Below, one piece after another: positions 13,590 to 21,163 of a DNA stretch of 26,853 bases (the stretch's first letter is position 1; every line of letters begins with the position of its first letter). Position numbers and translations under genes: made by a program. The notes beneath the pieces were generated by a model, which saw nothing but the letters and a program-made list of their open reading frames with translations, ran no database searches and was not told the DNA's origin. This stretch comes from Saprospirales bacterium (GTDB lineage Bacteria; Bacteroidota; Bacteroidia; Chitinophagales; Saprospiraceae): positions 1-26,853 of the forward strand of contig DLXL01000490.1 of NCBI GenBank assembly GCA_003448025.1, in the 5' to 3' direction.

Positions 13590-14516
13590 ATGGTGACACA
13601 TTTGACCTCATTTTCCAGGATTGTATGCATTTTCATGTTGACTATTTTATCCGGATCCAAGTTGGGCGCCCAGGTAAAATACGGTTTTAAAACAGGTCTG
13701 AATTTTGCCAAATTTCAGGGACCTTCTGAAACAGATAATCAGGGCCTTGGTTTGGAAACCTGGGACAATTCAACAGGGTTCCACATTGGCATGACCTTTT
13801 CCTACAAGTTTTCGGACAGGTTCGGTGTGCGTGGAGAGGCCCTTTATTCAAAACGTGGATCAAAATATACCTACGATGGTCAGGCTTACCGGTTTTTCAA
13901 GCATACCACAGGACAGGTGTATACATCAGGTAACGCCAGATATCTGATCAATATCAATAATTCGTACATTGACATTCCCTTAATGGCATTTGGAAAATTT
14001 GGCCACTTTGAAGTATATGGTGGTGGATATCTAGGCTTTTTAGTTGCTTCTTCCGGAGAGGGCTCCCTGCGTTACTCGGGCAAGACGGCCCTGGGGAACA
14101 ATGCTTATGTTAATCCCAATACCAGCGAAACGGAATTAAACTTCAACCTGAATCATAATTATCGCCGGGATGATCCAGGTGCAGGATCGTCCCAGGGTGG
14201 CGATGAATCTGCCATCAATGTTAAGGTAGATGGTTTTATCGCAGAAACTCCCAAAACAATGGGGGCGTATTATGATTTTGATGAAGATAAAGGCGCGCTT
14301 TACAATACTTTGGACTACGGTGTCGTTGGTGGTATATCCTATTATATCAGTAGTGCACTTTATTTGAGTGCCCGAATTCAATATGGCTTGGCAGACATTA
14401 CCAATAACAATGTTGACCTTTCCAAAGCAAAGACTGGAGAAAACAACAGTTTGATTTACAGAGATGACAAAGATCAAAATTTCATGATTCAGGCTTCTGT
14501 TGGCTTCAGCTTCTGA
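13590..14516 (+). CDS. Outer-membrane beta-barrel protein (PorT/OMP_b-brl_2-like)
   Basis: 308 residues. An N-terminal signal peptide (hydrophobic IVCIFMLTILSGS, cleavage near LGAQ) precedes VKYGFKTGLNFAKFQG, the usual opening of this Bacteroidota small beta-barrel family. Alternating strands with aromatic ends follow, for example FHIGMTFSYKFSDRFGVRGEALYSKRG and YIDIPLMAFGKFGHFEVYGGGYLGF, and the protein ends in Phe (VGFSF), as outer-membrane barrels do. A long polar stretch, about residues 165-225 (rich in Asn, Asp, Gly and Ser), is probably an extended extracellular loop. Its job is unknown; homologues are simply called outer membrane beta-barrel or porin-family proteins. The HAD gene follows after 18 bases on the same strand. 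Confidence 0.88.
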   Translation: MVTHLTSFSRIVCIFMLTILSGSKLGAQVKYGFKTGLNFAKFQGPSETDNQGLGLETWDNSTGFHIGMTFSYKFSDRFGVRGEALYSKRGSKYTYDGQAYRFFKHTTGQVYTSGNARYLININNSYIDIPLMAFGKFGHFEVYGGGYLGFLVASSGEGSLRYSGKTALGNNAYVNPNTSETELNFNLNHNYRRDDPGAGSSQGGDESAINVKVDGFIAETPKTMGAYYDFDEDKGALYNTLDYGVVGGISYYISSALYLSARIQYGLADITNNNVDLSKAKTGENNSLIYRDDKDQNFMIQASVGFSF

Positions 14517-14534
14517 TTTTTAATAACAATTCTC

Positions 14535-14960
14535 ATGTCAAATACGAACCTGTTTGAAGCTTTTGATGAAAAAGGGCAAAAGGCTAGCCCCATTTTGCCA
14601 AGCCACGTCAAAAACTATCTGATAGATATTGATGGTACTATTTGTGACGATGTGCCGAATGAAGAGCCTGAGCGGATGGGAGTTGTGGCTCCGTATCCGG
14701 ATGCATTGGCTAAATTGAATCAGTGGTATGATGCTGGTCATATCATCTATTTTTTTACCAGCAGAACTGAAGCGCACCGGAGTATTACTGAAACCTGGTT
14801 GGCACAGCATGGATTCAAGTATCATGGTATTGTCTTTGGAAAACCAAGGGGAGGTAATTACCACTGGATCGATAATCATATAGTAAAGGCTACCCGATTC
14901 AAAGGAAAATTCACTGATTTTATTACTGAGATGCATGAAATTGAAGTGTTTGAACATTGA
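14535..14960 (+). CDS. HAD-superfamily phosphatase-like protein (often labelled phosphoheptose isomerase)
   Basis: 141 residues, compact and cytoplasmic. HAD motif I is LIDIDGTIC with nucleophile Asp31 and acid Asp33. Motif II is FFTSRTE. A later GKPRGGNYHWIDNH supplies the Lys and the motif-IV-type Asp. The segment DDVPNEEPERMG and the whole length fit a Bacteroidota group of minimal HAD proteins without a large cap, which databases often call phosphoheptose isomerase although no SIS domain is present. Phosphatase or nucleotidase activity on a small phosphorylated metabolite is the reasonable guess; the substrate is unknown. It starts 18 bases after the beta-barrel gene, and its end overlaps the first possible start of the next gene. 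Confidence 0.88.
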   Translation: MSNTNLFEAFDEKGQKASPILPSHVKNYLIDIDGTICDDVPNEEPERMGVVAPYPDALAKLNQWYDAGHIIYFFTSRTEAHRSITETWLAQHGFKYHGIVFGKPRGGNYHWIDNHIVKATRFKGKFTDFITEMHEIEVFEH

Positions 14961-15885
14961 TAACGTGCATCATAATGTCAATCTTTTGCAAAAACAACTT
15001 GTGTTAAACTTCGGTTTCGTCATCTTCGCCACCATCCTTGGCTTTTGCAGTTCACAAAATCCTGAAGTTCCTGGCTATGCTGCAATCAGTGTAGCTGGGG
15101 ACAGTCTTCCTTATGACCTGCAAAATCCGTCTTTAACTATCAATCTCGTGAATGAAGATCTCCGGGAGATTTCCGGATTAAGTCCAAGTGATTTGCCTGG
15201 ATATTTCCTGGCAATAGCCGATGAAAGAGGAGAAGTCTACCAGATAGATGGAGAGCACGGAGGTGCTGTTACCCACCGGTTACTATTTCGGGAGAAGGGC
15301 GATTTTGAAGGAGTAGAAATGGCAGGTAAAACCATTTGGGCGGTTAAAAGCGATGGAGATTTGTTTGAAATCGTGGATTGGAAAAAGAAAAACCCTAAAA
15401 TTACTGAATATTCCACGAGATTGAAAAAGTCAAATGATGTGGAGGGTTTGGCCTTTGATCCATGGCGCAACTGTCTTTTGCTGGCATGTAAAGAAAACCC
15501 TGACAGCTTATACAATCGTACTATTTGGGCATTTCAGCTAAACACTAAAACGCTGGATAAAACACCTCTATATACGATTATCCCAGAGGAAGTCAACAAT
15601 ATCCTTCCTTATGCAGAGAATGAAAAGCGCGCTTTTTTTAGTCCATCCGGCATTGCAGTGCATCCCAAAACCAAGGACGTGTACTTGGTTTCAACCACGT
15701 TGAAGCGTTTGGTAGTACTGGATTATGTTTCAGGAAAAATTAAATATGTTTATCGTCTGGATAAAAAGCTGCTGCCACAACCAGAAGGCATTTCATTTGA
15801 CGCAGCCGGCAACTTGTTCCTGGCCAGTGAGGGGAAGAAAGGCCAAGGCCTCCTGCTAAAGTTTTCAAACAAACAATCCAATTGA
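14935..15885 (+). CDS. SdiA-regulated-type beta-propeller protein, exported
   Basis: Up to 316 residues. The segment REISGLSPSDLPGYFLAIADE and the following GEVYQIDGEHG, KGDFEGVEMAG, DVEGLAFDP and PQPEGISFDAAGNLFLASEG are blades of the SdiA-regulated/SMP-30-like propeller family, exported proteins of unknown function. The start is unsure: ATG 14935 overlaps the HAD gene by 26 bases and gives 20 polar residues before the hydrophobic signal; in-frame GTG 14965 or TTG 14986 would give a better-proportioned signal peptide. A Cys in LGFCSS near residue 38 resembles a lipobox but has Phe before the Cys, so lipidation is doubtful. It probably shares transcription with the HAD and beta-barrel genes. 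Confidence 0.82.
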   Translation: MKLKCLNIDNVHHNVNLLQKQLVLNFGFVIFATILGFCSSQNPEVPGYAAISVAGDSLPYDLQNPSLTINLVNEDLREISGLSPSDLPGYFLAIADERGEVYQIDGEHGGAVTHRLLFREKGDFEGVEMAGKTIWAVKSDGDLFEIVDWKKKNPKITEYSTRLKKSNDVEGLAFDPWRNCLLLACKENPDSLYNRTIWAFQLNTKTLDKTPLYTIIPEEVNNILPYAENEKRAFFSPSGIAVHPKTKDVYLVSTTLKRLVVLDYVSGKIKYVYRLDKKLLPQPEGISFDAAGNLFLASEGKKGQGLLLKFSNKQSN

Positions 15886-15989
15886 TAATTTGAACTTCGC
15901 AGGTGTTTTTTTGTTTAATGTGATTGTAGATCCTCGTTTCTGTCGCCAGAAAATCATGAACATAGTCTGATGATTTAGCGTCAAAAAGC

Positions 15990-15997
15990 TACCTTTG
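15990..15997 (+). promoter_or_regulatory. -7 promoter box (TACCTTTG) for the E2 gene
   Basis: TACCTTTG is a full match to TAnnTTTG, 45 bases before the ATG at 16043. The frame of the E2 gene extends back to a TTG at 15995 that lies inside this box, so that earlier start cannot be used from this promoter. No clear -33 TTG was found. Confidence 0.55.
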
Positions 15998-16042
15998 CGC
16001 GCAGAATTGAAGTTGACCAATTTTTCAACGTTTGCCTTTAAA

Positions 16043-17263
16043 ATGCCTCTAATTGAACTAAAAATCCCAAACCTGGGAGAGTCTATAAGTAGTGTTACCT
16101 TTTCAAAATGGCTCAAACCGGATGGCAGTGTGGTTACCCTTGATGAGCCGCTTTGCGAAATTGAAACGGAAAAAGCCAATCAGGAGTTGTCTGCCGATAG
16201 CGCAGGTAAGCTGATCTGGGTTGCCAAGGAAGGAGAGGATCTGCCAATCGGCGCTTTATTTGCCAAGATTGATACAGATGCTGCCTCTTCCTCCTCCAGC
16301 ACGAGCCCTGTGGTTCAGGAAACTGCCGTTAAACACGAGAGTACACCAGGCTCATCAAATTATGCAACAGGAACTCCGAGCCCTGCCGCAGCCAAGATCC
16401 TTTCCGAGGCTGATATCCAGCCTTCGAGCGTAAGCGGAACCGGCAGAGATGGTCGAATTACCAAGGAGGATGCTGTTAAGGCTGCTCAGGCGCCAACACC
16501 ATCGGCTCCAGCTACTCCAGCCCCCACTGCAGTTCTAACCCCTGCCAAGTCGGAATCCTATTCTCGGGTAGAGCGTCGGGAGAAAATGAGCCGGATGCGA
16601 CGTACTATTGCCAAGCGCCTGGTTAGTGCAAAAAACAATACAGCCATGCTCACTACTTTCAACGAAGTAGATATGAGTGCTGTAATGGCCCTTCGGGAAA
16701 AATATCAGGATGCCTTTGTGAAAAAATATGGCATTAAGCTTGGCTTCATGTCCATCTTCGCAAAAGCCTGTGCCAAAGCTTTATTGGAAATGCCGGATGT
16801 CAACGCAGCGATTGACGGAGATGATGTGATTTACCACGATTATGCCGACATCAGCATTGCGATCTCCACGCCTACCGGATTGGTAGTGCCGCCTGTTCGG
16901 AATGTAGAAAGCATGAACTTTGCTGAATTCGAACTTAAGGTTAAGGACTTATCTGCTAAAGCCAGGGATGGAAAATTATCGCTGGAGGAAATGACCGGTG
17001 GCACCTTCACAATCACGAATGGAGGTATATTCGGTAGTTTAATGAGTACTCCAATCATTAATGAGCCGCAAAGTGCTATTCTGGGTATGCACGCCATCAA
17101 AGAACGTCCGGTTGTGGTAGATGGAGAAATAAAAATACGCCCGATGATGTATCTGGCTTTAAGCTACGATCATCGGATTATTGACGGCTCTACTTCAGTA
17201 ACCTTCCTGGTTAAAGTGAAAAATTTGATCGAAGACCCAACGAGTCTCTTGCTTGATCTTTGA
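16043..17263 (+). CDS. sucB: 2-oxoglutarate dehydrogenase E2 (dihydrolipoyl succinyltransferase)
   Basis: 406 residues from ATG 16043 ([15 protein letters not shown]). E2 transfers the succinyl group from lipoate to CoA in the TCA cycle and forms the core of the complex. Lipoyl domain 1-75 with lipoylated Lys44 in [11 protein letters not shown]; Ala/Pro/Ser linkers; E1/E3-binding domain about 110-148 ([11 protein letters not shown] then [13 protein letters not shown]); catalytic domain about 180-406, opening [16 protein letters not shown], with [29 protein letters not shown] and the active-site DHRIIDG near 376-382. [11 protein letters not shown] in the catalytic domain is typical of SucB rather than pyruvate E2. 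After DHRIIDG the sequence is STSVTFLV, where I expect a charged pair. No sucA lies beside it. A terminator follows 29 bases after the stop. Confidence 0.93.
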   Translation: MPLIELKIPNLGESISSVTFSKWLKPDGSVVTLDEPLCEIETEKANQELSADSAGKLIWVAKEGEDLPIGALFAKIDTDAASSSSSTSPVVQETAVKHESTPGSSNYATGTPSPAAAKILSEADIQPSSVSGTGRDGRITKEDAVKAAQAPTPSAPATPAPTAVLTPAKSESYSRVERREKMSRMRRTIAKRLVSAKNNTAMLTTFNEVDMSAVMALREKYQDAFVKKYGIKLGFMSIFAKACAKALLEMPDVNAAIDGDDVIYHDYADISIAISTPTGLVVPPVRNVESMNFAEFELKVKDLSAKARDGKLSLEEMTGGTFTITNGGIFGSLMSTPIINEPQSAILGMHAIKERPVVVDGEIKIRPMMYLALSYDHRIIDGSTSVTFLVKVKNLIEDPTSLLLDL

Positions 17264-17292
17264 TAAACTAAACCATCATTATACTTTTCAGG

Positions 17293-17332
17293 ACCCGTCT
17301 GGTGATGCTCCCATCTCTGGACGGGTTTTTTT
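17293..17332 (+). terminator. Intrinsic terminator after the E2 gene
   Basis: ACCCGTC (17293-17299) pairs with GACGGGT (17320-17326), with an inner GATG/CATC pairing (17304-17307 and 17312-17315), followed by a run of T. It ends about 16 bases before the ATG of the M16 protease gene. Confidence 0.85.
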
Positions 17333-17347
17333 AACCTTATATCATTT

Positions 17348-20224
17348 ATGCAACAACATCCCCCCTCCGCTGCATTAACCAACTTTCAAACTACCCCGGG
17401 AGACCCAATTCAGGTTCAAACCTACACGCTCTCGAACGGACTAAAGCTGTTTTTATCCGTTAATAAGCTTGAGCCTAGAATTTACACTGAAATCGCAGTG
17501 CGTGTTGGATCAAAACATGATCCCGCAGACACAACTGGATTGGCGCATTATTTTGAACACATGATGTTCAAGGGTACTGATCAACTGGGTTCATTGGATT
17601 GGGCGCAGGAAAAAGTGCTTTTGGATGAAATAGAAACACTTTTTGAACAGCATCGCGCTGAACAAGATCCGGAGAAAAAGAAAACGTTATACGCCGAAAT
17701 CGATCGGCTGAGTAATGAAGCCGCACAGTTTGCTGCAGCTAACGAATACGATAAGCTGGTAAGTGTAATGGGGGCCAAAGGCACTAATGCATATACTTGG
17801 GTGGAGCAAACAGTATACGTCAATGATATTCCTTCCAATGAACTGGAACGATGGTTTGCTCTGGAAAGCGAACGCTTCCGCAGGCCTATTCTGCGGCTGT
17901 TCCATACGGAGCTAGAAACAGTATTTGAGGAATATAATATCAGCCAGGACAAAGACTTTAGAAAAACCCTTAAAGCCATGCAAGAGACCCTTACCCCGTC
18001 TCATCCTTATGGCACCCAAACCACACTGGGTAGAGGAAAAGATTTAAAGAATCCCTCTCAAAGCAATATTTACAAGTTTTTTGACACCTATTATGTGCCT
18101 AATAATATGGCCATTGTTATGGCTGGAGATTTTGATCCGGCTCATGCTGTAAGGTTAGCGGAACGTTACTTTGGGAAGTTTGAATCCCGACCATTGCCGA
18201 AATTTACATTTAAAGCACAACCCGAACTAAAAGAACGGACGCTTAAGCAGGTCTGGGGACAAGAGTCACCCTGGGTTGAAATAGGATGGAGACTGCCAGG
18301 GGCTAAATCGGAGGAGGCGTCATTACTCCTTCCGCTGATTGCCGGGATTTTACACAATTACCAGGCCGGACTTTTTGACCTGAATATTGTGCAAAAACAA
18401 CGCCTGCTGGAGGCATATGCTTATCCGAGGGTCTATGAAGACTTTTCTTCGTTGTTGCTGATGGCCAAGCCAAGAGAAGGTCAAAGTTTGGAAGATGTAG
18501 AACAGATCTTACTGGAGGAAATCAAAAAACTACGGGAGGGCGATTTTGAGGAATGGTTAATTGAAGCGGTGATTAAGGACATGAAATTGTCTGAAATCAG
18601 GGCCTTTGAGAAAAATCAAGGCAGAGCAAATACCATCACCGGCGCTTTTATCCTGGGTATTGAATGGCCAAAAGTAGTACGACGTTGGAAGAAAATAGCC
18701 AAAGTCAGCAAATCGCAATTGGTTGAATTTGCCCAAAAAAACTTCAAGGATGACAATTGCGCCGTTGTTTACAAACATACTGGCGAAGATCCTTCAGTCA
18801 TGAAAGTGGAAAAGCCCCCTATAACGCCCATTGAGGTAAATAGAGAGGGAGCTTCCGATTTTGCCCGGCAATTTTTGACCTGGGAAACCACTGAGGTAGC
18901 TCCACAATTTGTAGACTTCAAAAAGGCAATCAAAACAAAACGGTTGTCTCAGAATGTCAAACTTAAGGTGGTTCAGGACAAAAAGAGCAAATTGTTCAGG
19001 CTTCACTACTGTTTTGACATGGGTAAACTGAGTGATCGCAGACTTGCGGTGCTCGCAGGTTATTTTCCATTCCTGGGCACGTCAAAATATACGCCATCCG
19101 AAATTCAGCAGGCTATGTACCGTTTAGGTGTAAGCCTTGGCGCCGAGTGTAGGGAAGAACACTTTTATCTGTCGCTTACCGGCCTTGAAGAGTCTTTTGA
19201 ACCCGCTGTAAGGCTATTTGAGCATTTGTTGGCAGATGCCCAGCCCAATCACGATGCCCTGCAAAATCTGATTGCCGATATCCTGCTAAGAAGAGATAAT
19301 AACAAGAAAGATAAGCGGGTAATTTTGTCCAAAGGTTTGGCAAGCTACGCAAAATATGGCGCTGATAATCCATTCACAGATAAATTAAGTGCTGAGCAAC
19401 TCCAGCAATTGTCAGCAGATGAGTTGGTTGACTTACTTAAAGGTTTGCGCCAGTTTCAGCATGAAATATTCTATTATGGGGCTAAAACGGCTTCAAAGAT
19501 GGGGTTGTTGTTGCATCAGATTCACCCGGTTGATCATGCAGTCCTTGCCCCTGTTGCACCAAAGCCCTATTCTGAGGTTGGCGTTAGAAAGAATATTGTC
19601 TACTTTGTTCATTTCCCATCAGTGCAGATTGAACTATTAATGCTTTCCAAAGGCACGCCAAAATTCAATCTGGAGGAATTTATCATGGGCGAGTGGTATA
19701 ACCAATACTTTGGATACGGCCTTTCCAGTATCGTTTTTCAGGAAATAAGAGAGTCTAAAGCCTTAGCATATTCTGCTTATGCACATGCAGGCAGCCCGGC
19801 TAAAAAGAATCGGGCGCATTGGCTTCAAGCTTATGTGGGCACACAACCGGATAAACTTCGGGATGCGGTGGAGGCATTTCAGGAAATTCTTGAGAACATG
19901 CCGGTGTCTTTGCCTCAGATGGAACACGCCAGACAAGGTGTGCTCAAGCAAATTGCAGCCGGCAGAATGAATCAGGCTGAATTATACTGGGCCTGGAGAG
20001 GCAACCGCGATAAAGGATATCTCAATCGGGATCTAAGAGAGGATATTTATAAAACCATTGAAAAGGCAGATTCCGGGGATCTGATTAAATTTCAGGAAAA
20101 ACATGTTAAGGGCAGGAAATTTACCTGGCTGGTACTTGGCGAAAGGGAAAGAATTGACTTTACCTATTTAAAGAAGATCGGCAAAGTGGTTGAATTGACA
20201 TTGGAGGATATTTTTGGCTATTAA
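17348..20224 (+). CDS. M16 family zinc metalloprotease (insulinase-like), two-domain
   Basis: 958 residues, the length of a full pitrilysin-type fusion of two M16 halves. M16 enzymes are zinc proteases that degrade peptides inside a clamshell of two homologous halves. The inverted zinc motif is intact: His67-x-x-Glu70-His71 in HYFEHMMFKG, with the distal ligand Glu195 in TVFEEYN. A charged helical insert (about 90-130, EEHRAEQDPEKKK-like) lies between them. The second half, from about 500, keeps the fold (for example YFGYGLSSIVFQEIRES) but has no zinc motif, as expected. No signal peptide or lipobox is visible at the N-terminus (MQQHPPSAALTNFQ), suggesting a cytoplasmic enzyme or a start further upstream, which the terminator makes unlikely. 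The stop shares TTAA with the stop of the opposing nucleoside phosphorylase. Confidence 0.93.
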   Translation: MQQHPPSAALTNFQTTPGDPIQVQTYTLSNGLKLFLSVNKLEPRIYTEIAVRVGSKHDPADTTGLAHYFEHMMFKGTDQLGSLDWAQEKVLLDEIETLFEQHRAEQDPEKKKTLYAEIDRLSNEAAQFAAANEYDKLVSVMGAKGTNAYTWVEQTVYVNDIPSNELERWFALESERFRRPILRLFHTELETVFEEYNISQDKDFRKTLKAMQETLTPSHPYGTQTTLGRGKDLKNPSQSNIYKFFDTYYVPNNMAIVMAGDFDPAHAVRLAERYFGKFESRPLPKFTFKAQPELKERTLKQVWGQESPWVEIGWRLPGAKSEEASLLLPLIAGILHNYQAGLFDLNIVQKQRLLEAYAYPRVYEDFSSLLLMAKPREGQSLEDVEQILLEEIKKLREGDFEEWLIEAVIKDMKLSEIRAFEKNQGRANTITGAFILGIEWPKVVRRWKKIAKVSKSQLVEFAQKNFKDDNCAVVYKHTGEDPSVMKVEKPPITPIEVNREGASDFARQFLTWETTEVAPQFVDFKKAIKTKRLSQNVKLKVVQDKKSKLFRLHYCFDMGKLSDRRLAVLAGYFPFLGTSKYTPSEIQQAMYRLGVSLGAECREEHFYLSLTGLEESFEPAVRLFEHLLADAQPNHDALQNLIADILLRRDNNKKDKRVILSKGLASYAKYGADNPFTDKLSAEQLQQLSADELVDLLKGLRQFQHEIFYYGAKTASKMGLLLHQIHPVDHAVLAPVAPKPYSEVGVRKNIVYFVHFPSVQIELLMLSKGTPKFNLEEFIMGEWYNQYFGYGLSSIVFQEIRESKALAYSAYAHAGSPAKKNRAHWLQAYVGTQPDKLRDAVEAFQEILENMPVSLPQMEHARQGVLKQIAAGRMNQAELYWAWRGNRDKGYLNRDLREDIYKTIEKADSGDLIKFQEKHVKGRKFTWLVLGERERIDFTYLKKIGKVVELTLEDIFGY

Positions 20225-21093
20225 TCAGCCAAACTATTCAATTGTGTCAGGGTATGTTCGATCAGTTTTTGGACGCTCTTTTCCGGATTGATGCTAAACT
20301 GCCCCAGGGCTCTATTGGCTAAGATTACGCTAAGGGAAATAGCGCGATGCCCCAACAGGTTAGAAAGGCCATAAATAGCTGAAGTCTCCATTTCAAGATT
20401 TAAAATTCTTTGACCTTGAAAATCAAATGTTTGGAGTAGATCGAGATACCGAGGCGCTTTGACCTGTGCACGTAATTGCCGCCCCTGTGGGCCATAAAAC
20501 CCAGGATTTGTAGTGGTCAAACCGGAATAACATCCATCATGAAATAATTGGATCAGCCCGGGATCCGCCTTGGCAAAATAGGGTTCTAACGGGAACGTCC
20601 ATTCCGGCAGGCAATGTGCCTTAAGCGCATCAATAATGGGCATCCCAGCCGCATGATTGTATTGATAATATTGGAGCAAGCCATCCATCCCGAATGCTCC
20701 TGCAGAAGCAACAAAGGAATCAACGGGTATTTCCGCCTGCAATCCACCGGCAGTACCTATTCTGATGATAGTAAGTTGTTGAAGCGCAGATTTCACGCTT
20801 CTCGTATCTAACTGGATGTTAAACAAAGCATCCAGTTCATTCATTACGATATCAATATTGTCCGGACCGATACCAGTGCTGATTACAGAAACCCTTTGGC
20901 CTCCAACTCGCCCGGTATGGGTGATAAACTCTCTTTTTTGCACTTTGTATTCCACCGTATCGAAGCACTGGCTAACCTGTACTACCCGATCCGGGTCTCC
21001 AACGGTAAGGATAATCGGGGCAACTTGTTCCGGCAATAAGTGCAAATGATAAATGCTGCCGTCCTGATTCAGAATTAATTCGGATGGTTTCAT
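20221..21093 (-). CDS. Nucleoside phosphorylase (uridine phosphorylase-like)
   Basis: 290 residues. The PNP/UDP family splits a nucleoside with phosphate into base and ribose-1-phosphate in salvage. Visible parts: ILTVGDPDRV near 28-37 (phosphate site), ISTGIGPDNIDIVMNEL near 71-87, IRIGTAGGLQ near 110 (ribose/phosphate loop with Arg), and NLEMETSAIYGL near 232, whose Glu-Met-Glu binds ribose. This is the NP-I family, nearest uridine phosphorylase; base preference is not certain. Its stop overlaps that of the M16 protease by four bases, in convergent orientation. A minus-strand terminator ends only about 6 bases before its start codon, so its promoter must lie within or overlapping that hairpin, or it depends on readthrough. 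Confidence 0.9.
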   Translation of the reverse strand: MKPSELILNQDGSIYHLHLLPEQVAPIILTVGDPDRVVQVSQCFDTVEYKVQKREFITHTGRVGGQRVSVISTGIGPDNIDIVMNELDALFNIQLDTRSVKSALQQLTIIRIGTAGGLQAEIPVDSFVASAGAFGMDGLLQYYQYNHAAGMPIIDALKAHCLPEWTFPLEPYFAKADPGLIQLFHDGCYSGLTTTNPGFYGPQGRQLRAQVKAPRYLDLLQTFDFQGQRILNLEMETSAIYGLSNLLGHRAISLSVILANRALGQFSINPEKSVQKLIEHTLTQLNSLAD

Positions 21094-21097
21094 ACAA

Positions 21098-21139
21098 TAA
21101 AAAAATACAGGGCTGCCGGATCTCTATCGGCAACCCTGT
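21098..21139 (-). terminator. Intrinsic terminator after the CHU_C/SprB-repeat gene (minus strand)
   Basis: On the minus strand, arms 21139-21128 and 21118-21107 form a 12-bp stem with one mismatch and a 9-base loop, followed by a 7-T run (plus-strand A at 21099-21105). It lies 24 bases after the stop of the large surface protein and just before the ATG of the nucleoside phosphorylase. Confidence 0.8.
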
Positions 21140-21163
21140 AAAAATACGATGGAATATTTATCC

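Noticed and set aside
14538..14957. 139-codon antisense frame almost exactly mirroring the HAD gene
   Set aside because: The plus strand encodes full HAD motifs; the antisense product shows no coherent domain and is best explained by codon bias.
20221..20224. Overlapping stop codons of the M16 protease and nucleoside phosphorylase (TTAA)
   Set aside because: Convergent stops sharing TTAA are common in compact genomes; no further structure is seen.
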